17,415 bases of DNA from Larix sibirica. Lineage: Eukaryota; Streptophyta; Pinopsida; Pinales; Pinaceae. This document shows, piece by piece, positions 1 to 9,163 of this stretch. The notes below the pieces were generated by a model. That model worked only from the letters and a program-made list of their open reading frames with translations, was not told the DNA's origin and ran no database searches. Position 1 is the stretch's first letter. Each line of letters begins with the position of its first letter. The stretch lies in assembly GCA_004151065.3 (NCBI GenBank), contig NWUY0300005729.1, forward strand, positions 5,785 to 23,199, read 5' to 3'. A program made the position numbers and the translations under genes.

Positions 1-130
1 TTAATTTTCTTAAACAAATATGTATAAATTTAAAAGTTGTTAAAATGAAATGTTATCTTTTATTCAATCATATATTCAATAAAATTTAGATTAATTTAGT
101 AATTTTTAACTATACTTATAAATTTTAAAA

Positions 131-269
131 TTTGAAATTACTAATTCATGTAAAAATAGTATTTTACATAACAAATAATGTGAGATGATGGGTTATCTTT
201 TTGAAATTACTAACTTAGTAAAAATAATATTTTACACCACAAATAATCTTTGAAATGATGGGCTCTCTT
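131..269. repeat. two-copy tandem repeat, period about 69 bp
   Basis: A segment starting TTTGAAATTACTAA at 131 recurs at 200. Both copies run through an AT-rich middle (GTAAAAATA, ATTTTACA, ACAAATAAT) into GATGATGGG followed by TCTTT. The copies differ by several substitutions and a small indel, so the duplication is not recent. The second copy overlaps the start of the 62-bp tandem repeat that follows. No coding capacity is seen in 1-880. Confidence 0.75.
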
Positions 270-372
270 TGGTTGAATTAGGTGTTTGATGTAATTTGAA
301 TGATGTGCTCTTTGGAATGATGGACTCTCTTTGGTTGAATTGGGTGTTTGATGTAATTTGAGTCACTCTCAT
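249..372. repeat. 62-bp tandem duplication
   Basis: TTTGAAATGATGGGCTCTC at 249 is repeated as TTTGGAATGATGGACTCTC at 311, an exact 62-bp offset. The shared body includes TTTGGTTGAATT, GGTGTTTGATGTAATTTGA in both copies. Divergence is only a few bases, so this duplication is younger than the 69-bp repeat just upstream. Confidence 0.85.
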
Positions 373-518
373 AACCTTAAACTAAATATTCACTGCAACC
401 AACCAGGTTAAATCTCCTTTTTGGAGATGACATGAAGGCTAATCCATTTCTTAGGTTTTCTTATATAACATGAAATATAAAATGTTTAACAATCTGCATA
501 TAAAATGAGAATGTTTAC

Positions 519-543
519 CATATGCATATGAGATCTTAAGATC
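519..543. other. two adjacent 12-bp palindromes
   Basis: CATATGCATATG (519-530) and GATCTTAAGATC (532-543) are each perfect 12-bp palindromes separated by one base. They could be binding sites for dimeric proteins or chance in AT-rich DNA. No gene start is near. The rest of 373-880 shows nothing beyond a loose repeat of GATTCCCATG near 573 and 609. Confidence 0.5.
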
Positions 544-1055
544 AAACTGTTTGAAGGCAGCCACATTAAAGAGGATTCCCATGGCATGCAAGATTCAATC
601 CCATGTAAGATTCCCATGTGTAAAGCCTATAAGCGTTCTCATGTAATGTTAATGTCAAATAACCTTAGGCCAATGTGGGTCACAACAAGAATCAATGATA
701 AGTTAAAATATTAGGCCTTTATCTTTTGGGCAAGTATATGGTATCGGTTAGTACCAACTATATGTGTGCCTTCAATTAAAAAAAAAGGATTGATTAAAAT
801 ATATATGTATTGAATTAAAAATGGGAGGAATATTATCCATTCTAGGTATTGAATTAACCAAACTATGGTTCTACAAGTGGGATGAATGACCCGTGATGAT
901 GAAGCAAGTAAGGTTCAAGACATTACATTTTTGGTAAGTGGTTGTGGAAGGATATGCCATGTGAAGTGCATTATTGCAATAGGATTATGGCTTAAATGGA
1001 AACAACATTGGACATTGGAAACAGTCCACATCCAAGTCAATGGCAATGGCTCTAT

Positions 1056-1076
1056 CCTAACCCTAACCCTAATCCC
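1056..1076 (+). repeat. short interstitial telomere-like run (CCCTAA)n
   Basis: CCTAACCCTAACCCTAATCCC is about three units of CCCTAA followed by a degenerate unit. Most land plants carry CCCTAAA at their telomeres, so the six-base form is either a degenerate trace or a telo-box-like promoter element. It lies about 500 bp upstream of the candidate transcribed island, a position compatible with a promoter element. It is too short to be a chromosome end. Confidence 0.6.
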
Positions 1077-1099
1077 AAACCTAATATGATAAAATCCTG

Positions 1100-1560
1100 T
1101 TGGAATCAAATCAGATCGGCTCCAGCCAATGCACATGGCCTTTTTATTCTCTATCTGCCCGCCAATGCCATCGATTTCTACATACAGTTGTACACGCATA
1201 CATACGGAGAGGCCATGCATGGAGGTGGCTGTTGAATCACATGGATCGCCAGCGCCCACAGCAGCCATGAACCGACACGCATCCATAACCCATAGGCAAC
1301 ATGCACAGCGACAGGCGACCGCCACATCTGATTGGGACGCAAGAATATGCTATCTGCATTTTATTTGATTTTCTTGGCCAAGATCTGCAACTTGTGAAAG
1401 AAAGTGGTTCACTGGGCTGGTCCCGCCCTGGCCCCCGCAGTCATTATGTGTACTACGTACCCTCTTGCCAGTCTTTTCCCCCCCCTCCTGATCCTTCCCG
1501 TGCACGGATCCCTCTACTACCAATTTCTTATCCTCACAGGTATTATAATGGGAGTCTACA
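1100..1560 (+). promoter_or_regulatory. GC-richer promoter-like region
   Basis: Base composition rises sharply here compared with the AT-rich rest of the window, and CpG dinucleotides appear (for example near 1275-1340 and 1420-1510). The stretch contains GGTCCCGCCCTGG near 1420, a TACGTA ACGT-core site near 1456, a C-rich tract near 1480 and the palindromic GTGCAC near 1500. Such a block directly upstream of a pyrimidine-rich, exon-like segment is typical of a plant core promoter, but no clear TATA box fixes a start site. A reading frame stays open from 1301 to 2128, yet its translation is low in recognisable character, so I read it as a consequence of higher GC, not as a gene. A 136-codon minus-strand frame at 915-1325 is treated the same way. 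Confidence 0.35.
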
Positions 1561-2484
1561 CAACTTGTATTACAAGTGCTCATCCTCAGCTACTACTCTA
1601 TTTTCATTTTCATCGCCCTGGTTTCGATTCTCCCCAGCTTGTGGCGTTTGGAGATTCATAGCCTGGAACGAAGCACGCTATAATCTTCGAATTCCATACT
1701 TGTTAGAAACGCTTTTCGGTTTTCGGTATCGATCTGCTGGCCGATCTTTATTGTTTGTGGGGGAAAGGATATTAGCGTGTTTCGGTTCAGGCTTATGGAT
1801 CTCTAACTGTCAATCAGATTCTGTTTCTCTCTGCCGCGAATCGTTCCATTTCAGCAACGATATGACCAGGTATTTACAAGACAAATCTCCTTTCTTGTTT
1901 TTCTTTTTTGTACGCTTAACAAAAAATAAAGACTTCGTGCATGAAATGTTCCTTGCACTCGTATTTTTCTCTCTATTTCAATTTCAGCTTGTTATCAGTT
2001 GCGTCAATAAGGTTCAGCCTGCACCGTTGTTAAAATGCTTCAATCGCGCCATTCGCATTTGTTTCTGCATCCTCGTCTCCTTTGCCCTTTGCAGCCCTAG
2101 TTACCAACATTGGCTTTCGAGTTTCTAGAATTACTTTACAAAACGAAAGAAGTGCATTGGGCCCATCCTTCTCCTTAATCTGATAGTTATTACACCATTC
2201 TTTGTTTTGTTTTCAGTGAGTGCAGAAACAAAGGGCTTTTAGCTCTTCAGCTCTTCCTCTACTAATTATAGGGTTGAGTCCACAAGGGTATATAGCTTTG
2301 TCTGATAATGATAATTATTCCTTCCAGTCGTTTCCTTCTGGCCATTGCAGAACTCTTCAATGCATTTATAATGAATTTACAATCCCTGTTTTGGAAAATG
2401 TGTGGGAGGTTACAGATCACTTGCTTCCTGTCTCCCAGTATTTGCCTCTGAGTGACATTATTCTCAGATCGTCACTAATTATCA
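1560..2484 (+). other. candidate spliced 5' exons (5' UTR or noncoding transcript)
   Basis: This stretch looks like the 5' end of a plant transcript. A pyrimidine-rich leader-like segment runs to 1869, ending ATGACCAG|GTATTT, a good donor. A pyrimidine tract and acceptor (CAATTTCAG|C) follow at about 1987. A possible donor AATAAG|GTTCAG lies at 2009/2010, a strong acceptor TTTGTTTTCAG at about 2216, and a donor ATCAG|GTTAGT at about 2484. Splicing the ATG at 1862 through these sites gives only a short peptide before a stop. The frame open across 2220-2513 has no ATG start and is preceded by TGA, so a protein is not supported. The best reading is noncoding first exons of a gene whose body lies beyond the window or behind a very long intron, a long noncoding RNA, or the relic of a promoter capture. 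I recognise no product. Confidence 0.35.
1870..1987 (+). other. candidate short intron
   Basis: A GTATTT donor at 1870 and a pyrimidine-rich CAATTTCAG acceptor ending at 1987 enclose 118 bp of T-rich sequence, within the usual size of small plant introns. It is inferred only from splice-site appearance; the open frame 1301-2128 reads through it. Confidence 0.35.
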
Positions 2485-2583
2485 GGTTAGTTTTTATGCT
2501 CATAATTTCATAGATATGGCATCGCAGGAGAGATATATTCGATCCACCGTTCTATCTCTGGATCCATTTTATATTTATATCAT

Positions 2584-2648
2584 TAAATCATTCTCTAGTT
2601 CGGTAATATTTAAGAGTAAATCATTCTCTAGTTCGGTAATATTTAAGA
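2584..2648. repeat. 33-bp tandem duplication
   Basis: The 32-bp string beginning TAAATCATTCTCTAGTTCGG occurs at 2584-2615 and again, identical, at 2617-2648. The period of 33 preserves frame in a 64-codon frame opening at ATG 2516, so the peptide KSFSSSVIFK is duplicated there. That frame has no other protein-like character and I do not call it a gene. Identity of the copies means a recent slippage or duplication event. Confidence 0.9.
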
Positions 2649-2808
2649 TTTTTAAAGAAAGGTCAGGCAACAAAGAAGCAGCGAGTAGCGATGCATTTAA
2701 TGCTATTTAAGTTAGAGTATAGAGTATAGACATTGTATATTGTTAGTCTATTGGGCATTCAATCCCAATAAGCACTCAGTAGCAGTGTATTTATCTCTGG
2801 TACTGCAG

Positions 2809-3636
2809 GGATATCAACAGTTGGATAAACACCCTACAGCACTATATTTATTGTTCTCACTGTGGAGATATCAACTTTTGGATTTAACCTATATTTATTG
2901 TTCTCACTGTGGACATATTAACTTTATATCTGATCTAATGATAAATTCAACTATTGATAACTACAGCAGCAACAATACAACAATACAAGGGTGAATCTAA
3001 CTATTGATAACTATAGCAGCAACAATACAGTGGTAATAGCAGCAACAATACAGTGGTCAATCCAACTATTGATAACCTTAACAGCAACAATAAATGCGTG
3101 CTGGGTGCATATTGCTTGTACATTCTTATTTATATTTTAAATAGAAATAACTTATTGTAAGGTAATCAATACAATAATACAGTGGTCAAGTCAACTATTG
3201 ATAACTATAGCAGCAACAATACACTGTTGATAACTATAGCAGCAACAATACACTGGTCAATCCAACTATTGATAACCTTAGCAGCAACAATAAATGCATG
3301 CTGGGTGTATATTGCTTGTACATTCTTATTTATATTTTAAATAGAAAAAACTTATTGTAAGGTAATCAATAAGCACAGTACCAAGGATATCAACAGTTGG
3401 ATAAACACCCTACAGCACTGTATTTATTGTTTTCACAGTAGAGATATCAACTTTTGGATCTGATTTATATTTATTCTTCTCACAGTGGAGATATAAACTT
3501 TTGGAACTGATCTAATGATAAATTCAACTATTGATAACTACAGCAGCAACAATAAATGCATACTGGGTGCATATTGCTTGTACACTCTTGTTTATATTTT
3601 AAAAAGAAATAACTTATTGTAAGGTAATCAATAAGC
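2809..3636. repeat. nested tandem-repeat array with core CAGCAACAATA
   Basis: A large unit starts GGATATCAACAGTTGGATAA at 2809 and again at 3385. It contains short sub-repeats of the form TATTTATTGTTCTCACTGTGG, then ACTATTGATAAC followed by CAGCAACAATA, and ends in a tail of about 85 bp (AAATGCnTnCTGGGTG to GGTAATCAAT). The tail occurs three times, starting near 3092, 3292 and 3553. The ACTATTGATAAC core starts near 2949, 2999, 3064, 3193, 3264 and 3526, with a GTTGATAAC variant near 3225. CAGCAACAATA occurs about eight times. Copy number differs between large units (362 bp against about 250 bp) because the small sub-unit expanded in the first. CAATAAGCAC follows the tail at 3369 and 3629 and stands alone at 2766, marking a further worn unit edge. 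Confidence 0.85.
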
Positions 3637-3804
3637 ACCTAATAGTGGTGCATTTAATGGTATATACCTTTGGTTAAAAATATATATATTTATATTTATA
3701 TTTTTAATGGTGGTTTATTTAAGGGATACACTTATGGGGAAATATGTTAACATCTCACATCTGCTATTCTGAAGAATCAAGGTATGATCAGAATTTCATT
3801 CATT

Positions 3805-3850
3805 ACATAGAGGCTCAAGAGAGCATCACATAGGGGCTCAATTAGAGCAT
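3805..3850. repeat. 23-bp tandem duplication
   Basis: ACATAGAGGCTCAAGAGAGCATC at 3805 is followed at 3828 by ACATAGGGGCTCAATTAGAGCATC. The two copies differ by few bases. It abuts the 43-bp palindromic repeat immediately downstream. Confidence 0.75.
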
Positions 3851-3854
3851 CATG

Positions 3855-3948
3855 TCACTTACTAGAGCATTCATTATATATAATGATGATGATCATATCA
3901 CTTATTAGAGCATTCATTATATATAATGATGATGATGATGATGATTGT
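3855..3948. repeat. 43-bp tandem repeat with palindrome and (GAT)n microsatellite
   Basis: TCACTTACTAGAGCATTCAT at 3855 recurs at 3898 with one substitution. Each copy holds the perfect palindrome CATTATATATAATG followed by a GAT microsatellite, three units in the first copy and six in the second. Slippage at the GAT run explains the length difference. Confidence 0.85.
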
Positions 3949-3952
3949 CTTT

Positions 3953-4002
3953 GATCTCTATTGAGACTAATCTAGGTCTATAGACTCAAGAAGATAGAGA
4001 TT
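3953..4002. other. imperfect inverted repeat (hairpin)
   Basis: ATCTCTA (3954-3960) pairs with TAGAGAT (3995-4001), and TTGAGACTA (3961-3969) pairs with TAGACTCAA (3981-3989) with one mismatch. A five-base bulge and an 11-base loop separate the arms. The stem is short and bulged; it is not a convincing microRNA precursor. Confidence 0.5.
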
Positions 4003-4088
4003 ATTTGTTTTTTTTTAAATGTTATTTCTATGCTAAAAAAATATGAAAGAAAGATAACTTATTTTAAAGCAACAATAAAAACTAAGTA

Positions 4089-4410
4089 ATGATACATTTA
4101 CTGATATTCTAATTTTACTGATATATAAATTAGAGTATATATAATATTATGTATATTTCTAAGAATCTGATATAAAAGATAACTTAAAATAAACTCTAGT
4201 AATGATACATTTAATGATAGTATATACAATATTATGATACAATATTTAATGGTAGTATATTCAATATTATGATACAATATTTAATGGTAGTATATATAAT
4301 ATTATGTATATTTTTAAGAATGTGATAGAACAAATCATTTATTGTAAAATAATAATAAAGAAAAAATAATAGTGTATTTAATGGTATAAGAGTTAGAGTA
4401 TATTAGTAGT
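4089..4410. repeat. decayed AT-rich tandem repeats related to the upstream array
   Basis: Three units of TGATACA(AT)TTTAATGnTAGTATAT begin at 4203, 4235 and 4270. Above that level, GTATATATAATATTATGTATAT followed by TAAGAATnTGATA occurs near 4135 and again near 4290. The phrase TTTAATGnTAT...TTAGAGTATA near 4375 also occurs near 2695, and CATTTAATGGTAT occurs near 3650. The region therefore looks like older, eroded copies of units lying between 2690 and 3660. Confidence 0.6.
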
Positions 4411-5428
4411 TTTTGCCAACAACATTAATAGATAAATTTACTTTTTGTGCTTTCTGAAAAAATGTGAGTTTTCTAAAAAAATTATTTGTGTAGGTCATTC
4501 GAAGATTAATGATTTTTTTAATCATCAAGGTTGAGGCTTTTCTTTTTGTTTTGTAATTATTTTAAATATATTAAAAATAAATTATATATAAATTTCTTAT
4601 TATTTAAAATCTTAAAGTTGAGACAATTTTTTTGGTGATATATAAAATTATTAGATTAATATGAATTTATATGAATTTATTTTATTGAATTTATATGCAA
4701 ACATTAAAAGAGTTGGGTGACATTGATATTTATGTGTAGATTTTTTTAGAAAAGAATTGAGTTACATTGATATTTATGTATAGAATTTTTTGTATATTTT
4801 ATTAAGAATTGTATTGACTTATTTATATAAGTTATTTATGTTTTATAATATTATTAGTATTTAAAGTAAACAATATGTAAATTTGTTATTATCTAAAAGA
4901 TTCAAGGTTAATATTTAGATGTTTTGATTTTGTTTTATTTATTTATTTTACAAATATTATTAAACACTCTATAAAAATTATATATCTAAATATTTCAATA
5001 TATCATTTGTCATTATGTATAAAAGACTATAAATTAACATGGATAGATATATTATTTTATTTTATATAATTATAATCTAAGTTTTTTTTGTTATTTTTAT
5101 AAAAAAGAAATCATTATGTATTTTCTCTTTTAATTTAGTATATTTGTTAAACATTTCTTAAAGCAAATAATATAGGGTATAATTCACTACTTTTATGCAA
5201 TTAAAATTAATTATATCATAAATTTAAAAATACACCTAAAATGTTTGCTATAACATAAATATATAAATTAAGTTGGTTACTTAGTACTTTAGAAGGTGAA
5301 TGTACAAGTTAAGGGCTTAGCATATTAGAAAATGAAAATGCAAAAACTCTTATTACATAATTATAATTTCTCTCATCACACAATTATAATTTAATGAACA
5401 TGTATCTTTTATTCAAAGAAGATTCACC
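4411..5428. other. AT-rich stretch with no recognisable feature
   Basis: About 1 kb of very AT-rich sequence with no open frame of note, no clear repeat and no structured RNA signal. A near duplication of GAGTT...ACATTGATATTTATGT...TAGA near 4710 and 4760 is the only visible structure. Confidence 0.6.
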
Positions 5429-5431
5429 TTA

Positions 5432-5632
5432 TATAAATAGACCGGCCAAAAACTTAACTTAACTCCTGAGTCAATGATCACTCCATCTCATGAATCTTTA
5501 TATATAATTTAATGAATATAAGTTATTTCCTAACTTTTGATACTATATAATTAATTGCATAAAATTGTTACAAACTTAGGTTGTAAGCCTTTCCTTTCCC
5601 ATCTTTGTGTGTAGTTCTCTACAATGAATAAA
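5432..5632 (+). promoter_or_regulatory. LTR-like TATA box and polyadenylation-signal pair
   Basis: TATAAATA (5432-5439), followed by GACCGGCC, has the form of a strong plant TATA box. About 190 bp downstream is a leader-like pyrimidine-rich stretch (CCTTTCCTTTCCCATC near 5588) and AATGAATAAAAAG, with AATAAA at 5627-5632. A TATA box closely followed by an AATAAA-type signal is the usual U3-R layout of plant retrotransposon LTRs. I could not find a matching second LTR, a TG...CA edge with target-site duplication, a primer-binding site or gag-pol coding. It may be a fragment, an orphan promoter or coincidence. Confidence 0.25.
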
Positions 5633-7961
5633 AAGATCTATTTGGCCTTATTCAATTAATTAATAGATCTTATCGAAAAATAATTAAAAGATAAGATAAA
5701 AATATATGATAATAAAAAAAATATTTACTTTAATATCAATATTGTAAAATAAAGATATATGACAATGAAAAAATAATATTTATTATAATATCAATATTGT
5801 ATTTGAATCCTTTACTTGTGCATCAAATTTGGGCTAAATATTGTGCATATATATTTCACGTAGGTGTTAAGTAATGTATTAAACACTTTATACTGTTTAT
5901 ATTGTATGTAACATATAATATATATTTATGTAAAGTTTCCTATTAGGAATCGCAAGTTCAAGGATTTTCCATGAATATAATTAGTTTCACTTATGATATT
6001 TTTTTTCCTTAATTCATAATTCATAATTTTTCATAATGACAAAGTGATACAATAAAAAACAAGTGTATTAAGCATATTAACATTGCAAGAAATATAATAC
6101 TCACATCACTCAATATAATATTGAATGTTTATTGATCTTTACTTATACAAGCCTCCACATTATGTGAAGTAGGGATGTTTAGAGTTGTGCACGTGTCTTG
6201 AAGGAATACTATTGATTGTGCTTTAGTTTTTTAGAGTTCAACTTGGTTGAAAAATAACAAGATAAGATTTGATGCAAGATGTTTCCCGCCATTGTCATAT
6301 GGAAACCATGGTCATACATATGTGAATATGATTTCGGATGCAATGGGGCTGGGTGGTATTATTTCAATTATAGAATCATTTTATTTTTCTTGAAAAGGAA
6401 TATTTATGCACATTTTTCATTTCTCATCATAGTGAGTATGATGGTAAGCATTTGGGTCCATATCTCTAGTTATGAGTGTCTAAAATAACCAGGTTACAAT
6501 AATAAGTAAGTGAGTAGGAGTTGTCCACTAACCATGTAGGATTCCTTTCAACTAAGATCTAAAGATATTGGTGTTATCCCGTGCTAAGAAGGTAAGATGA
6601 TAGAATTTATTTATATCATTTAGGTTTGAATAAGAAAAAGTTCCTACATTTTTTCTCATAAGTGAGCAATGCCATTATATTGTAACCCTAACTCAAGAGT
6701 GGCGTTGAAGATGGAACACTAATGATGAAGAGGTCAATTGTCTATTTATAGTTATTTCCCATGCTTGCATTTGTTTTAAATAGTTGTTGTGTGTGGTATT
6801 TAATATTCGATGTTTAAATTTGTTATAAGATATGTGTGTTGAATGTTTTAAGTTTAATTTCAATTGTACATTTTTTCTATAAATAGAATTTTAATATTCA
6901 TGTACATAATTCAATTAGATAATTATGGTTAATTGATTTTTTTCTTAACCAAGATCACAAGAGGTTGGGAGAGTTGAATTTGAGATATATATTATTCCTC
7001 ATCTCCTAAGGGTAGGATATAATTATCCCACAAAGTACTAATAGAAACTCATTTTTGGCACTTGAGAAAAAAATCAAAGTACTAAATAGATACTATTATG
7101 GAGACAAATCAATAAGTGTTATGATAGAGAAAGTCAATTGTTGTTGAATGAAATTAGTTTCCAACTAATAATTTCCATAAGTTATAGGTCAAGGGGCAAG
7201 GGTCAAATGTAGCAAAAGCATAGGATTCTAAGAGCTAAAAAATGAACTATGAGAAAATATGCTAAAACAATGATCGAAAGTTTTGAAGATTGATTGAGTG
7301 TCATTCTATTTGCAATGTGTTATGATATCTATACTTAAAATAACATAATAATCCTTCATGCACATGATGTACATGTCAAATATATACATGAATTTTATAT
7401 CCAAAGGTGATAATAATGAAAATCAGTAACATAATGAGCCCTTATACATTACCATAATAAATCACAAATAACCCAAGTATATCCATTATCTAAATCATAA
7501 GTTTGTACATATACAATGACTCTAGAATTGACCTCTACATATACATATTTTCTTACTTTTCCCATGTAGGCCCACTATAAGGACAACCCTTCTTACATAT
7601 ACATTTAAACCCATTAGGGTTATAATACAATTTGATTCAACTATAAAATATGGATACTAGCAAAGTAAGTGTGTGGTATTGAAATGATTGATTTCCTAAA
7701 AAAAAAAATTGTAATTCCTCTAATCTCTTTTCATTATGACAAATTTCTATAAATTAACATTTATAATGAAAATCTCTTTTCATAGTCAATTAATTTGTTT
7801 GGAAAAATAATTCGGTGGTAATAGAATGATAAAATCCATTAATTAAACAACCAACAAGACATTCTATCATCGAAAGTGCCACAAACTAGCAAAATCACCA
7901 ATTTCTTCAAAAAAATTGAGAATGGTTCTTCTAGTAATGCATTCTACTAAATGAAGTGATG
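5633..7961. other. mostly featureless AT-rich region
   Basis: No gene is recognised. A 69-codon plus-strand frame at 6279-6488 sits in slightly GC-richer DNA but has no motif I know. Local duplication occurs near 5700-5800 (ATATATGAnAATnAAAAAA...ATATTTA...TATCAATATTGTA at about 5702 and 5756). Around 6500-6750 there is ordinary noncoding-looking sequence, and the CCCATTAGGGTTATAATAC stretch near 7610 cannot be assigned. Confidence 0.5.
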
Positions 7962-8282
7962 CTAGAAAAATGATTTGTCATTAAACCACTTATCACTTTT
8001 CAAGTATATCATTCCTAATTGATAACTTGTCAACTTATTGGAGGCATAGAGGATAATACATGTGCCCATTTTGGGAGACTTTATATTTGTTGTAAAGATT
8101 TCTTGAAGGAGAGGAAGAGTAGCTAGTTGAAGCAAAGCATCAACAGTTAATAGGATAGTTTCCATGTCTAGATGAGGATATTTATCCTTATGGTTTGGAT
8201 CCATCCATTTGTTGTGGCCTATGCAAGTTAGTGTTATATCACATTTATTGTTTTCCTTTTTGAGAACCTTATGTTTCTCCAT
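7962..8282 (-). CDS. unidentified 106-codon open frame
   Basis: An uninterrupted ATG-to-stop frame of 106 codons in DNA this AT-rich is longer than expected by chance, since TAA, TAG and TGA are frequent here. The translation is lysine-rich at the start (MEKHKVLKKENNK), has a C-x(5)-C-x-x-H stretch near residues 14-23 and a leucine-rich helix-like middle (residues 44-62). The cysteine/histidine spacing is not a standard CCHC zinc knuckle, and I could not match it to gag or to any other family. Upstream on the minus strand all frames close quickly. It could be one exon of a decayed transposon gene or chance. No promoter is evident. Confidence 0.2.
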   Translation of the reverse strand: MEKHKVLKKENNKCDITLTCIGHNKWMDPNHKDKYPHLDMETILLTVDALLQLATLPLLQEIFTTNIKSPKMGTCIILYASNKLTSYQLGMIYLKSDKWFNDKSFF

Positions 8283-9105
8283 TTTAGAAACTGCCTAGGT
8301 AACATTCCATCTCAATATAATCCTCATGGAATATTTATCGCTTTGACATAGTTCTTTTCAACCTTGCTGGTGTCCCTATGTGGTCCCATGACCACCACTA
8401 AAATGGTCACCAATAACACCCAACTAGAAGAAAATATATAGGATTTGACTACAAGAATACAAGAATTGGGGTTAAAAATGACTTTGTTTCAACATTAACA
8501 CATTCAAATCAAGCCTTTCAAGAAAACCATAATCTTTTAATTTACTAAAACTTTGTCATTATTTATAAACATTTCTATATCAACATCCTTAGTAAATATC
8601 ATTGGTATATTTACATTTATACGTTTTGATATGTTTGAATGATTTCATTTTATTCATATCTCCCAAAAAGTTTACTTTAACAACCTCCATAGGGTCATTA
8701 AATTGTCACTTTAGGAGATGCAAATTGACATTACTTGAAAGTGGATCCTACAATTAACATTATTTATAAATAGATGTAAGTGTTTAAATTTAAATATTGA
8801 GTCAATGAGATCTATGTAGCATATCCAAATTGAAATTTATGTAGTCAAACCAACCCTTATGCTTCAACATATCGATGTTAAGGGGATCATTTTAGTATGC
8901 AATCCTCATCCCATAACTCTTCAATTCCACCCTCTAAAAAACACTTCCAAAGATGTATAAGAGTGTTTCTAGTGTCCTTGCATTCAAGCTTGACAATGAT
9001 GGCAATTTGTGGTTGTAGTATCCTAACAACAATGATGATTCATCAACATTGACATAAGCTATTATGACCATGAATCATCATCATTACCAGGTTGAACTCA
9101 TGACT
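8283..9105. other. AT-rich spacer; one hairpin
   Basis: No gene is recognised. The only structure seen is an inverted repeat: ATGATGATTCAT (9032-9043) and its complement ATGAATCATCAT (9070-9081), 12 bp with a 26-base loop. The remainder is ordinary AT-rich noncoding-looking sequence up to the edge of the large direct repeat near 9106. Confidence 0.5.
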
Positions 9106-9163
9106 CATAAAATGTCCAACTTGATGAAATTTTTAGATAGTTATCCGTGATATTTTATTCAAA

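Noticed and set aside
739-765. Retrotransposon primer-binding site (TGGTATCGGTTAGTACCA)
   Set aside because: It resembles the initiator-tRNA complement only in its first bases; it is a short imperfect palindrome with no LTR next to it.
1056-1076. Chromosome end or fusion point
   Set aside because: Only about three imperfect units; no long telomere tract or subtelomeric pattern.
915-1325. 136-codon minus-strand open frame
   Set aside because: No recognisable motif; Cys/His/Met-rich composition looks like translated noncoding DNA, and it overlaps the promoter-like region on the other strand.
1301-2128. 275-codon plus-strand open frame as a protein-coding gene
   Set aside because: It crosses strong-looking splice sites, is rich in Phe/Ser/Cys from pyrimidine-rich DNA, shows no domain, and coincides with the GC-rich island where open frames arise easily.
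2220-2513. 97-codon frame as a coding exon
   Set aside because: It lacks an ATG, is preceded in frame by TGA directly at the best acceptor site, and no upstream exon joins to it in an open frame. It remains possible if another acceptor is used.
2940-3640. CRISPR-like array
   Set aside because: Repeats are contiguous, of variable length and without unique uniform spacers; the setting is a eukaryotic nuclear genome.
3953-4002. microRNA precursor
   Set aside because: The stem is too short and has a five-base bulge, and neither arm matches a plant miRNA family I know.
6279-6488. 69-codon plus-strand frame
   Set aside because: Length is within chance for the locally higher GC, no motif is seen, and nothing similar occurs elsewhere in the window.
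7590-7640. Second LTR fragment (CCCATTAGGGTTATAATAC)
   Set aside because: Resembles LTR-end wording in some plants but has no TATA/AATAAA layout and no match to 5430-5632.
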